The notes below the pieces were generated by a model. The model did no database searches. It saw only the letters and a list, made by a program, of their open reading frames with translations, and had not been told where the DNA came from. A stretch of 64,000 nt of DNA from Elusimicrobiota bacterium (GTDB lineage: Bacteria; Elusimicrobiota; Elusimicrobia; FEN-1173): NCBI GenBank assembly GCA_016715645.1, contig JADJZR010000010.1, positions 62,001-126,000 on the forward strand, read 5' to 3'. Shown one piece after another: positions 28,488 to 36,384 of this stretch. Numbering within the stretch: the stretch's first letter is position 1; each line of letters opens with the position of its first letter. The translations under genes and the position numbers were made by a program.

Positions 28488-30052
28488 GCAACAACCCGGT
28501 GGTGGAATCGTCCTTTGAGTCGGGAGACACCCGACTGGTTCCCAATTACACTTTTGAAGAGTTTGTGGTGGGCCCGCACAATCGGTTTCCTCACGCGGCG
28601 TCGTTGGCGGTGTCGGAAAATTTAGGAAAGGCCTACAACCCATTGTTTCTCTACGGACCGGTGGGGATCGGAAAAACCCATTTGATGCAAGCGGTGGGTC
28701 ACAGGGTCTTGCATCGAAACCCCAGCGCGCGGGTTCTTTATGTGACGGCGCAACAGTTCATGTCGGAAGTTATTGAGCTGTTGCAAGCGGGGAAACTCCA
28801 ACTTTTGCGGGAACGATATCGGTCGCTGGATTTGCTTTTGGTGGACGACATCCAGTTTTTGGCCACCTCGGAAGCCACCCAAGAAGAATTTTTTCATATG
28901 TTCAACGATCTTCACGCCTCCGGCAAACAAATCATCATGACATCGGATCGCCCTCCCAAAATGCTCACCACGTTGGAAGATCGCCTTCGAAGTCGGTTCG
29001 AATGGGGACTGATCGCTGACATTAAGTTCACCAATCTTGAAACCCGAGTGGCGATTCTTAAAAAAAAGGAAAGTCACCTGAAAGGGTTTACGTTGGGCGA
29101 CGATGTGCGCCTTTACATTGCCAGCCGATTAAAATCCAACATCCGGGAATTGGAAGGTTTTTTGCGACGAATTCAAGCTTACACCCAACTGTACAACGAA
29201 GAAATTTCGTTGCCGTTGGTTAAGGAGATCCTTAAAGAGCTTATCCCGCCCGAAGAATGGGGCTCTGAAGAAACCGCCTCGGGCAAGGAAACCCAGGCGG
29301 CTCCGCCACCCAACGACATGGAGGGCTTTGATCTGCGTCCGGCCGGGGGTTCGACCGCGAAAGAAAATCCCCCGCCCGCGCCGCCCAAACCAGCGGTGCC
29401 CGTGCCCGTCTCCCCTGGGCCCCGTCCCGTGGAAGTTCCTCCACCTTTTGTAAAGGTTCCGCCCCTTAATCCGCCAGAGCCTCGCAGAATAATGCCCGCC
29501 CCTGTCGCTGAACCCGAGACAGTGGTTTCAAGAGTCCCCGTTACACCGACGGCGGTTCCCGTACCAGTCCTCCAGCCAGTTCCAGCTCCCTCGGCGCCAA
29601 CCTTGCCAAAACCCCCTGCGGCACCGACGGTGATCGCTCCGTCGGTCTTGCCCTCAAACCCGGGGCAGATTCCCGTGGTCTTTTTTTACCCCGCTGGACG
29701 AGACAAAGAACTGGTTCAAATGAAAAAAAAGTTTGACGATATTATAGGCAAACACAAACTAAAGTTTTCTCTGCATCCGGCCCTGGAGGTGGATTACGCC
29801 CTATCGCCGACCCTGGACATAGGGCCCTTTGCTGAAAAGTGCCGACAATCCGGAGTTCAGGTGGGAATAGTCTTGGGACCTCCCCCGGGAACGCCCTTGC
29901 AAGAAGCAGTTTTTTTTGGGAAACTTCAGGAATCCTTCGAACAGTCCCAGATGTCACTCCAGATGGTTCCGTGGGACGAACTGGGAAAAGATTACCGGTT
30001 TCTTAACCTCGCCCTCGACATCACCCTCATCCGAATCAAACAAAAAAAATAA
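28484..30052 (+). CDS. DnaA/Hda-type AAA+ ATPase with Pro-rich linker and novel C-terminal domain
   Basis: 522 residues, overlapping the previous gene (ATGA). It begins YTFEEFVVGPHNRFPHAAS, as DnaA domain III does. Walker A GPVGIGKTH (58-66), Walker B LLLVDDIQFLA (DD 121-122), sensor 1 TSDRPPK, Arg-finger box DRLRSRF and sensor 2 SNIRELEG (Arg 221) are all intact, so ATP binding and hydrolysis are likely. DnaA domains I-II and the DNA-binding domain IV are absent. A Pro-rich linker (~270-400) joins the AAA+ part to a C-terminal domain related to that of the preceding protein. It is therefore not the replication initiator. A role with PilT, perhaps in cell-cycle or polar control, is conjecture. 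Confidence 0.85.
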   Translation: MSNNPVVESSFESGDTRLVPNYTFEEFVVGPHNRFPHAASLAVSENLGKAYNPLFLYGPVGIGKTHLMQAVGHRVLHRNPSARVLYVTAQQFMSEVIELLQAGKLQLLRERYRSLDLLLVDDIQFLATSEATQEEFFHMFNDLHASGKQIIMTSDRPPKMLTTLEDRLRSRFEWGLIADIKFTNLETRVAILKKKESHLKGFTLGDDVRLYIASRLKSNIRELEGFLRRIQAYTQLYNEEISLPLVKEILKELIPPEEWGSEETASGKETQAAPPPNDMEGFDLRPAGGSTAKENPPPAPPKPAVPVPVSPGPRPVEVPPPFVKVPPLNPPEPRRIMPAPVAEPETVVSRVPVTPTAVPVPVLQPVPAPSAPTLPKPPAAPTVIAPSVLPSNPGQIPVVFFYPAGRDKELVQMKKKFDDIIGKHKLKFSLHPALEVDYALSPTLDIGPFAEKCRQSGVQVGIVLGPPPGTPLQEAVFFGKLQESFEQSQMSLQMVPWDELGKDYRFLNLALDITLIRIKQKK

Positions 30053-30150
30053 CCGGGAATCCCCGGTTCAAACGGGCCTCCCATTGACAGCAGTTAGAGT
30101 CGCCCCCGACCGGAAAGAAATGCTTCGTCAACTTTAATTTTGTGACCGCC

Positions 30151-30179
30151 TTGCCTTGGGGGTGGGAAAATCCTAAAAT
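30151..30179 (+). promoter_or_regulatory. Promoter of tRNA-Cys
   Basis: TTGCCT (30151-30156), a 17-bp spacer and TAAAAT (30174-30179), ending 11 bases before the mature tRNA. Good spacing and four of six and five of six matches. Confidence 0.55.
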
Positions 30180-30190
30180 CACCGATAAGC

Positions 30191-30267
30191 GGTGCGGTAC
30201 CCAAGCGGCCCAAGGGGGAAGTCTGCAAAACTTCTATTCGCCGGTTCAAATCCGGCCCGCACCTCCA
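30191..30267 (+). tRNA. tRNA-Cys (anticodon GCA)
   Basis: Acceptor GGTGCGG/CCGCACC, anticodon stem GAAGT/ACTTC with loop CTGCAAA, T-arm GCCGG TTCAAAT CCGGC. The discriminator is T, as expected for tRNA-Cys, and the CCA end is encoded. Confidence 0.93.
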
Positions 30268-30273
30268 ACTATT

Positions 30274-30672
30274 ATGGCCAAACGCGGTTATACTGAATCT
30301 CACGCCCGGGCCGGCGTTGATGCGCCGTTGCCGGAAATCGACTGTTGGGAGAACCAATATCCTGGCTATGATGTTGAACTGGTGTTTCCCGAGTTCACGT
30401 CGGTTTGTCCGAAAACGGGTCTTCCCGACTTTGGAACCATCACGATTCGCTACCGTCCCAATAAGCTTTGTTTGGAGACGAAGTCGCTCAAGCTATACTT
30501 GAACTCGTTTCGAAACTTGGGAATTTTCACCGAAAACGTAGTCAACCGCGTACTGCGGTCAGTGGTCAAAGCGGCCCGGCCGCGCTATGCGGTTGTGGAA
30601 GGCCGATTTGTTGCGCGGGGGGGAATGGAAGCGCGAATCTCCGCCTCTTTCGGCAAACGAATCGGAAATTGA
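30274..30672 (+). CDS. queF: PreQ1 synthase (7-cyano-7-deazaguanine reductase)
   Basis: 132 residues. Starts at ATG 30274, six bases after tRNA-Cys; the longer open frame from 30142 runs through the tRNA and is rejected. FPEFTSVCPKTGLPDFG carries the catalytic Cys and the preQ0-binding Glu/Asp region, and LETKSLKLYLNSFRN is the family's NADPH-site motif. It is the short, single-domain form. The enzyme reduces preQ0 to preQ1 in queuosine synthesis, which modifies tRNAs for Tyr, His, Asn and Asp. It sits between two tRNA genes in one likely transcript, though neither tRNA is a queuosine substrate. Confidence 0.93.
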   Translation: MAKRGYTESHARAGVDAPLPEIDCWENQYPGYDVELVFPEFTSVCPKTGLPDFGTITIRYRPNKLCLETKSLKLYLNSFRNLGIFTENVVNRVLRSVVKAARPRYAVVEGRFVARGGMEARISASFGKRIGN

Positions 30673-30687
30673 AATTATTCCGTTTTC

Positions 30688-30764
30688 GCTCGGTTAGCTC
30701 AGTTGGTTAGAGTACCTCCTTGACATGGAGGGGGTCACAGGTTCGAGTCCTGTACCGAGCACCA
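30688..30764 (+). tRNA. tRNA-Val (anticodon GAC)
   Basis: Acceptor GCTCGGT/ACCGAGC, D-arm GCTC/GAGT, anticodon stem CCTCC/GGAGG with loop TTGACAT, T-arm ACAGG TTCGAGT CCTGT, encoded ACCA end. Lies 15 bp after queF and 27 bp before thrS. Confidence 0.94.
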
Positions 30765-30791
30765 TTTTAACTTGATTGGAAGGACGACATC

Positions 30792-32531
30792 ATGGCGGAA
30801 GAAAAACAAAACAGTTCTCTTGACGCGTTGCGCCACTCGACCACCCATGTGATGGCCCAGGCGGTACAGGAGCTTTTTCCAGGGACCAAAATCACACTGG
30901 GCCCACCGATTGAAGACGGCTTTTATTATGATTTTGAAAGTCCCCATCCGTTCACGCCCGACGACCTCCCCCCGATCGAAGCCCGCATGCACGAGATCGT
31001 CAACGGCAATCACGCCTTTGTGATGAGCACTCATCTTGTTGAGGAATCCAAATCTTATTGGCGGGCGCGAGGAGAAAAGTTCAAAGTCGAAATGATCGAA
31101 GACCTTGGCACGCCCACCGTGACCCATTGCACACACGGGACGTTCACGGACTTATGCCGGGGCGGCCATGTGCCCACAACCGCTGACATTCGACATTTTA
31201 AACTGACCAAAATTGCCGGGGCCTATTGGCGGGGAGACGAAAAACGAGAGCGACTCCAACGGATTTACGGCACTGTCTGGCCGACCGCCGACGAACTGAC
31301 CGCCCATCTATTGCGGGTGGAAGAGGCCAAAAAGCGGGACCATCGCGAATTGGGTCCGCGGTTGGGTCTTTTCACCATTGAACACGAGGAAGGCGGATCG
31401 GGATTTATTTATTGGCTTCCCAAAGGGGCGGTTCTTCGACGAATCATTGAAGACACCTTGAAAGATTATTTGTCGGCCCATGGTTACGATTTTGTCTACA
31501 CGCCGCACGTGGCCCGGTCCATGTTATGGAAAACGTCGGGACATCTGGATTATTACCGAGACAACATGTATCCCGCCATGGAACTCGAAAACCAGGAATT
31601 TCTATTGAAACCCATGAATTGTCCGGGCCATATCCTGATTTACAAAAATGGACTCCATTCTTATCGGGAACTTCCCATCCGTTACGCGGAATTCGGCACC
31701 GTGTATCGATTCGAACGGAGCGGCGTGTTACACGGCCTCATGCGGGTGAGGGGATTTACCCAAGACGATGCGCACATCTTTTGCCGACCCGACCAGGTTG
31801 AAAACGAAGTGGTGGCCATTTTAAAAATCATCGCTGAAATTTTATCCATGTTCGGATTTAAAGAGTACGACATCAAATTGTCCACCCGGCCTGAAAATTA
31901 TTCTGGGACGTTGGAAGGATGGACCCACGCGGAAGGCGCCCTTCGTAAAGCGTTGGAATCCGTGGGACTGCCCTACACCATCGATCCGGGAGAAGGCGTG
32001 TTCTACGGCCCCAAAATTGATCTCAAAATCAAGGATTCCCTGGGTCGCCAATGGCAATGTTCAACTGTGCAAGTGGACTTTAACAATCCGGAACGGTTTC
32101 GAATCCATTACCGGGACGAAAAGGGCGGGGAAACCCAGGTGTTTATGATTCACCGGGCTTTGCTGGGCTCTTTGGAACGGTTTTTTGGCGTTCTCATCGA
32201 ACACTACGCGGGAGCTTTTCCTTTATGGTTGGCACCGATTCAAGCGACTGTGCTTCCGATTTCAGACAAGTTTTTACCCTACGCCGAAGAGGTCGAGCGG
32301 GAACTCAAAAAAGTCGGTTTGAGGGTATCGATTAACGTCAACGCGGACAAAATCGGTGCAAAAATCCGCGAGGCCACCATGCAGAAAGTTCCCTACATGC
32401 TGGTGGTGGGCGGCCGTGAAGCAGAAACAAGAACTGTTTCCGTGCGAACCCGGGAAGGGAAAGACTTAGGAGCACTGGCGGTGGCAGATATGATAACCCG
32501 CCTGCAATCGGAATCGGCTGGTAAAATTTAA
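30792..32531 (+). CDS. thrS: Threonyl-tRNA synthetase lacking the TGS domain
   Basis: 579 residues. The usual N-terminal TGS domain (~60 residues) is absent, and tRNA-Val directly upstream leaves no room for it. The editing domain is intact with RHSTTHVMAQAV (HxxxH) and TDLCRGGH (CxxxH). The catalytic core has the zinc ligands in KPMNCPGH and MIHRALLGSLERF, and motif 2 RYAEFGTVYRFERSG. The anticodon-binding domain is complete (VLPISDKFL..; KIGAKIREATMQKVPYMLVVG). Start ATG follows GGAAGGACGACATC. It charges tRNA-Thr and clears Ser-tRNA-Thr. No T-box leader is seen. Confidence 0.95.
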   Translation: MAEEKQNSSLDALRHSTTHVMAQAVQELFPGTKITLGPPIEDGFYYDFESPHPFTPDDLPPIEARMHEIVNGNHAFVMSTHLVEESKSYWRARGEKFKVEMIEDLGTPTVTHCTHGTFTDLCRGGHVPTTADIRHFKLTKIAGAYWRGDEKRERLQRIYGTVWPTADELTAHLLRVEEAKKRDHRELGPRLGLFTIEHEEGGSGFIYWLPKGAVLRRIIEDTLKDYLSAHGYDFVYTPHVARSMLWKTSGHLDYYRDNMYPAMELENQEFLLKPMNCPGHILIYKNGLHSYRELPIRYAEFGTVYRFERSGVLHGLMRVRGFTQDDAHIFCRPDQVENEVVAILKIIAEILSMFGFKEYDIKLSTRPENYSGTLEGWTHAEGALRKALESVGLPYTIDPGEGVFYGPKIDLKIKDSLGRQWQCSTVQVDFNNPERFRIHYRDEKGGETQVFMIHRALLGSLERFFGVLIEHYAGAFPLWLAPIQATVLPISDKFLPYAEEVERELKKVGLRVSINVNADKIGAKIREATMQKVPYMLVVGGREAETRTVSVRTREGKDLGALAVADMITRLQSESAGKI

Positions 32532-32548
32532 GCTCGTCAACCGACACC

Positions 32549-32581
32549 CGTCGTTCCGGCAGAATTTCGGCCGGAATCCAG
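32549..32581 (+). repeat. 33-bp dispersed inverted repeat, copy 2
   Basis: Starts CGTCGTTCCGGC and ends GGCCGGAATCCAG, forming a TTCCGGC/GCCGGAA hairpin. Same length and ends as 7256-7288. Lies between thrS and the peroxiredoxin gene. Confidence 0.6.
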
Positions 32582-32608
32582 ATGTTAACAACTAAAGGAG
32601 AGAAAACC

Positions 32609-33217
32609 ATGACTGACGTTGTTCGCGTAGGCCAAACGGTTCCGGAATTCGAAATGGACGTATACAACCCCAAAAGCCGCCAATTTGAGAAAATTTCGTT
32701 GGCGGATTTGAAGAAGAACAAAAAGTGGACTGTTCTTGTTTTTTACCCGGCGGACTACACCTTTGTGTGCCCCACCGAATTGGCCGATGTGGCCGACAAG
32801 TATGTCGAGATTGAAAAAGCCGGGGCGGAAGTGATTTCGGTTTCCACGGACACAAAGTTTGTCCACTTGGCCTGGCAAAGAGAAGAAAAACTGCTGGCAA
32901 ACTTGACCTATCCTATGGGCGCCGATCCCACGGGCAAAGTTTCCCGTCTGTTCGGGGTGTATGACGAAGCGACGGGTTTGGCCCTGCGGGGAACTTTTAT
33001 CATCAGCCCGGAGGGGAAATTGGCTTCCAGCGAAGTCAACTTCTACAATGTGGGCCGCAACGCGGCGGAACTTCTGCGCAAAGCCCAAGCCAACGCTTAC
33101 CTGGCAACCCATCCGCAAGAAGCCTGCCCGGCCAATTGGAACAAGGGTGGAAAAACTCTGAAGACTGCCAACAACGAGGCCACCTTGGTGGGCCGCGTGG
33201 CGGAAGCGCTGAAATAG
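32609..33217 (+). CDS. 2-Cys peroxiredoxin (AhpC/Prx type)
   Basis: 202 residues from ATG 32609 behind AAAGGAGAG; the TTG-type extension upstream overlaps the repeat. Peroxidatic Cys in YTFVCPTEL and resolving Cys in QEACPANW near the C-terminus identify a typical 2-Cys enzyme. It reduces hydrogen peroxide and organic hydroperoxides. No AhpF is nearby, so thioredoxin is the likely donor. A strong terminator follows. Confidence 0.93.
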   Translation: MTDVVRVGQTVPEFEMDVYNPKSRQFEKISLADLKKNKKWTVLVFYPADYTFVCPTELADVADKYVEIEKAGAEVISVSTDTKFVHLAWQREEKLLANLTYPMGADPTGKVSRLFGVYDEATGLALRGTFIISPEGKLASSEVNFYNVGRNAAELLRKAQANAYLATHPQEACPANWNKGGKTLKTANNEATLVGRVAEALK

Positions 33218-33228
33218 ATAGTTCTCTA

Positions 33229-33274
33229 AAAACCCCCACCCTGTCCCTGGTCGGGCGGGGTGGGGGTTTTTTGT
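33229..33274 (+). terminator. Rho-independent terminator after the peroxiredoxin gene
   Basis: AAAAACCCCCACC pairs with GGTGGGGGTTTTTT around a ~17-base loop, ending in a T run. The complementary A run makes it usable on both strands. Confidence 0.85.
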
Positions 33275-33280
33275 GATAAT
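33275..33280 (+). promoter_or_regulatory. Extended -10 of the HpnE-like gene
   Basis: TGTGATAAT directly after the terminator, five bases before ATG 33286. The TG extension compensates for the lack of a -35. No Shine-Dalgarno is present. Confidence 0.4.
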
Positions 33281-33285
33281 CAACG

Positions 33286-34725
33286 ATGAAATTTTCTCTC
33301 TTAAAGTGGGGCCTGCAGAGATCCAAGGGGCATAACCGCGCAAACTTTCGAACTTGGGAAAATGAATCCCGGGGCGGACGCCCCCACGCCGTTGTGGTGG
33401 GAGGGGGGTTTGCCGGAGCCAGTTGTGCGTCGGCATTAACTGAAGCAGGCGTTTCGGTCACTTTAATGGAAGAGCGCCCCACCCTCGGTGGGCGGGCTTG
33501 TTCGTTCAAAGACGGCGTGACCAAACAAGACGTCGACAACGGGCAACATCTCTTTCTCGGCGCTTACGAAGACACTCGAAAATTTTTATCCCGATTGGGA
33601 GTGTCCCATCGGATTCGCTTCGAAACGGATGGAAGGCTCCCCTTTGTCAACAGGGGGGGCCTGTGGGCCGAATTGAAACCGAAATTTTTTTCCGGAAACG
33701 CCGGGTTGGCCATGGGAATCTTATCGTTTAGGGCTTTGTCGGTTAAAGACCGTATTTTGTTGGCGTGGGGCTTAGCGCGGGCCCGACGGACCCCGACGAA
33801 ACGGGTGGCTGAACTGACAGCGGCTCAGTGGTTGTCCTACTTGGGGCAATCGCCGGGAACCCGGAGAGCATTTTGGGACCCCCTGTGCTTGGCCACATTA
33901 AACGATCGGCCCGATCAGGCATCAGCGGAAGCTCTTTTGACCGTTTTAAAGAAAGGCCTGTTAGCGGGACGAAGAAAGGGGGCTTTGGGTTTTTCCACGC
34001 TGGCTCTCAGTCGTGTTTGGTCCATGGAGCTGGGCCCCTACCTCCAACGAACCAACGGGCAAATCGCCACCCGTCAAAAAGCGGTGCTGTTTCGGTCGGA
34101 CCAAAATCGCGTCACAGAATTGGAAACGGCGGACGGAGCGACAGTCCACGCCGACATTTTTGTGTCCGCCGTGCCGATGGGGGAAGCGTTGAATCTGCTA
34201 CCCAGTCCTTTGGCTGACATTCGACACCGCATGAGGGGGGTGGGGACATCCCCGATAGTGGCCATTAATTTCTGGTTTCACACGCCGCCCTTTCGGGAGA
34301 AAATGGTTGGATTTTTGGACATGGATATCCAGTGGGCCTTTAACCGGGAAACCCTTTGGGGACCCACGGCCGCGGGCCAAATCTCAGTGGTGATCAGCGC
34401 GGCCCACGAATACGAATCGATGACGTCAACCGAGTTGATTGCGTTGACATTGGCGGATCTTCGCCGGGCCTTCCCGGAATTTGAAGAGGAGCCCCGCCAC
34501 GCCACCGTGACCTGGGAACGGCTTGCCACGCCCCGGCCTACGCCTAAATTTTATCGGGCGCGTCCGAGCGTGGAAACCCCCCTGGAGAATTTCTTTATAG
34601 CTGGCGACTGGGTCAACGTGGGCTTGCCGCCCACCATCGAAGCCGCCTGCCGAAGCGGCCATCGGGCCGCGGCGTTGGCCTTGGCCTATTTAAAGAACCG
34701 AACCAAGGAGACTGTTTCGTGTTGA
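33286..34725 (+). CDS. FAD-dependent oxidoreductase, HpnE/phytoene desaturase family
   Basis: 479 residues. After a ~35-residue lead, VVVGGGFAGASCASALTEAG is the FAD-binding Rossmann motif. LGGRACSFKD and NGQHLFLGAY follow, the latter a hallmark of the squalene-associated HpnE group. The C-terminus has FFIAGDWVNVGLPPTIEAA, the FAD-binding end of this superfamily. HpnE removes hydroxyl from hydroxysqualene to give squalene for hopanoids. The partner genes hpnC, hpnD and shc are not in this window, so a related desaturase role is possible. Confidence 0.8.
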   Translation: MKFSLLKWGLQRSKGHNRANFRTWENESRGGRPHAVVVGGGFAGASCASALTEAGVSVTLMEERPTLGGRACSFKDGVTKQDVDNGQHLFLGAYEDTRKFLSRLGVSHRIRFETDGRLPFVNRGGLWAELKPKFFSGNAGLAMGILSFRALSVKDRILLAWGLARARRTPTKRVAELTAAQWLSYLGQSPGTRRAFWDPLCLATLNDRPDQASAEALLTVLKKGLLAGRRKGALGFSTLALSRVWSMELGPYLQRTNGQIATRQKAVLFRSDQNRVTELETADGATVHADIFVSAVPMGEALNLLPSPLADIRHRMRGVGTSPIVAINFWFHTPPFREKMVGFLDMDIQWAFNRETLWGPTAAGQISVVISAAHEYESMTSTELIALTLADLRRAFPEFEEEPRHATVTWERLATPRPTPKFYRARPSVETPLENFFIAGDWVNVGLPPTIEAACRSGHRAAALALAYLKNRTKETVSC

Positions 34726-35402
34726 AAGCCATTATTTTCGATTGCGATGGAGTGATTGCGGATTCGGAACACCTGCACTTTTCGTTGTTCAAAAAGGTCC
34801 TTGAACCGGAAGGAATCGAGTTGAGCCAGGCCGAATACGTGGAAAAATATTTGGCCATGGACGACCGGGGCTGTTTTGACGCCATTTTTGGGGCCCGGGG
34901 CAAAACGTTGAGCGCGGTCGATCGATCGCGGCTGATTGGTCAGAAAACGGCCCTTTATCAAAAAACAGCCACCCAAAACTTGGTGATCTTACCGGGAGTG
35001 GTGGAATTTGTGATGGCGGCATCGCAACGATATCCGCTGGCCATGGCGTCGGGTGCGCTACGGGACGAGGTGTTGTTGATGCTGGACGCCGCCGGAATCA
35101 AGCATTATTTTGACGCCGTGGTTGCGGCGGAAGACGTGACCCGCGGCAAACCCGCCCCCGACGCGTATCTAAAAGCTTTGGCGGAATTGAACAAAAAACA
35201 TCCGGAAAAAAAGATTCGGCCCGAAAACTGTTTGGTGGTGGAAGATTCAAAGCATGGACTTTTGTCGGCCCATGCGGCGGGGATGAAGGTGGTGGGCGTC
35301 ACCACCACGTATTCCGCGGAGGAACTGGCGGCGGCGGACCGGGTGGTTCCGGTGTTGACCGCGATCCGCCTCAAGGACTTGGAAGGGTTGTTTTCTTCGT
35401 GA
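34719..35402 (+). CDS. HAD-family phosphatase, beta-phosphoglucomutase-like
   Basis: 227 residues from a GTG overlapping the HpnE-like gene's stop. Motif I is FDCDGVIADSE, motif II the Ser in MASGAL, motif III the Lys of GKPAPDAY, and motif IV VVEDSKHG. A helical cap lies between motifs I and II. It is typical of phosphatases or phosphomutases acting on small sugar phosphates; the substrate cannot be read from the sequence. Its stop overlaps the next gene (GTGA). Confidence 0.85.
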   Translation: MLKAIIFDCDGVIADSEHLHFSLFKKVLEPEGIELSQAEYVEKYLAMDDRGCFDAIFGARGKTLSAVDRSRLIGQKTALYQKTATQNLVILPGVVEFVMAASQRYPLAMASGALRDEVLLMLDAAGIKHYFDAVVAAEDVTRGKPAPDAYLKALAELNKKHPEKKIRPENCLVVEDSKHGLLSAHAAGMKVVGVTTTYSAEELAAADRVVPVLTAIRLKDLEGLFSS

Positions 35403-36235
35403 CCCAAAAACCGAAAACATCCCGGGAGGAACTGGCCCAGATTCTGAAAGGCCGTGACAGTTCTGTGGATTTGGTGCGTGCCTCATTGCTCATCGCCCAA
35501 GATGAGTACCCCCTGTTGGACCCGACGCCCTACTTAAAAAAAATGGACAGTCTGGCTACCCGTGTGGCGAAAGAAACATCGGCGGGTCGCGACCCGATGG
35601 TGTTGGTGTCCGGGTTGAACCGAGTGCTGTTTGACGAAGAAGATTTCAAGGGAAACACCGACGACTACTACGATCCCCGCAACAGTTTCATCAACGAGGT
35701 GCTGGACCGGCGTTTGGGTATTCCGATCACCCTGTCGATTCTTTACATGGAGGTGGGGAGGCGGGCCGACATACCCATTGTCGGAATTGGACTGCCTGGG
35801 CATTTCATCGCGGGGTTGGTCACACCGGGGCGAACGTTGTATGTGGATCCGTACCATCAAGGGGAACTGATGACGGTCAAGGATTGCGCCGACCGGGTGG
35901 CCAAAATTTTTGACGGTCAAATGGCCCTTACGCCGAACCATCTGGAACCCCTGACTCCGCGGGGAATATTAATTCGGTTGCTGACGAATCTCAAAAACAT
36001 CTACATGGAATCCCGTTCGTTCGCCAAGGGCCACGCGGTCATCGACAAAATGGTTTTGTGCGCTCCGGAGGAATGGTCCCACGTGCGCGACCGGGGATTG
36101 GTTCGCTACCATTTGAAACATTACCAACCGGCCCTGGCCGATTTGGAATTGTATTTGCAAAACGCCGGCGACACCCCCGACCGGGCGGACATTTTGAAAT
36201 TGGAAAAGTTGATCATGAAAGAAATGAAAGGTTAG
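35399..36235 (+). CDS. SirB1-family transglutaminase-like protein with TPR
   Basis: 278 residues from a GTG. The block DDYYDPRNSFINEVLDRRLGIPITLSILYMEVGRR is characteristic (Asn-Ser-Phe..Arg-Gly-Ile-Pro). LPGHFIAG and YVDPYHQGELM complete the transglutaminase-like core. No obvious Cys lies at the nucleophile position, so enzyme activity is doubtful. Two TPR-like repeats end the protein (RSFAKGHAVIDKM; HYQPALADLELYL). Function of the family is poorly known. Confidence 0.82.
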   Translation: MTQKPKTSREELAQILKGRDSSVDLVRASLLIAQDEYPLLDPTPYLKKMDSLATRVAKETSAGRDPMVLVSGLNRVLFDEEDFKGNTDDYYDPRNSFINEVLDRRLGIPITLSILYMEVGRRADIPIVGIGLPGHFIAGLVTPGRTLYVDPYHQGELMTVKDCADRVAKIFDGQMALTPNHLEPLTPRGILIRLLTNLKNIYMESRSFAKGHAVIDKMVLCAPEEWSHVRDRGLVRYHLKHYQPALADLELYLQNAGDTPDRADILKLEKLIMKEMKG

Positions 36236-36370
36236 GGTTCGTCCGGAAATAAGTGGCCGATTTGGCCGAGAGGATTTTGGTCCAGGACAGGACGGTAAGG
36301 AGGATGAGCAACGCAGGCCTGGGCCAAAAGCCTCCGGCCAAATTGAGCCAGTTATTTCTGGACGAACCCT
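36234..36370 (+). repeat. Long hairpin element, copy 1 (between SirB1 gene and ilvD)
   Basis: The 5' arm AGGGTTCGTCCGGAAATAAG pairs with the 3' arm whose complement reads AGGGTTCGTCCAGAAATAAC. Pairing continues inward through GGCCGAGAGGATTTTGG and GGCCAAAAGCCTCCGGCC. The core of ~40 bases contains GAGCAACGCAGGC. It shares this core and arm pattern with 40269-40431, but the outer stem sequences differ. It begins at the stop codon of the SirB1-like gene. Confidence 0.75.
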
Positions 36371-36384
36371 TAGGAGAGATCCCC

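Noticed and set aside
28484..30052. Calling this gene dnaA and looking for an origin of replication nearby
   Set aside because: DnaA domains I and IV are missing, and no cluster of DnaA boxes (TTATCCACA-like) is visible around it.
30051..30068. Hairpin AACCGGG..CCCCGGTT after the DnaA-like gene as a terminator
   Set aside because: No T run follows, so I do not call an intrinsic terminator.
30142..30273. Upstream extension of queF
   Set aside because: It translates through the whole tRNA-Cys gene. The family start fits ATG 30274.
32585..33436. Minus-strand open frame of 283 codons opposite the peroxiredoxin gene
   Set aside because: It overlaps a well-defined peroxiredoxin and a terminator; no motif.
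36253..36384. Upstream extension of ilvD
   Set aside because: It translates the hairpin element; ATG 36385 has a ribosome site and the normal IlvD start.
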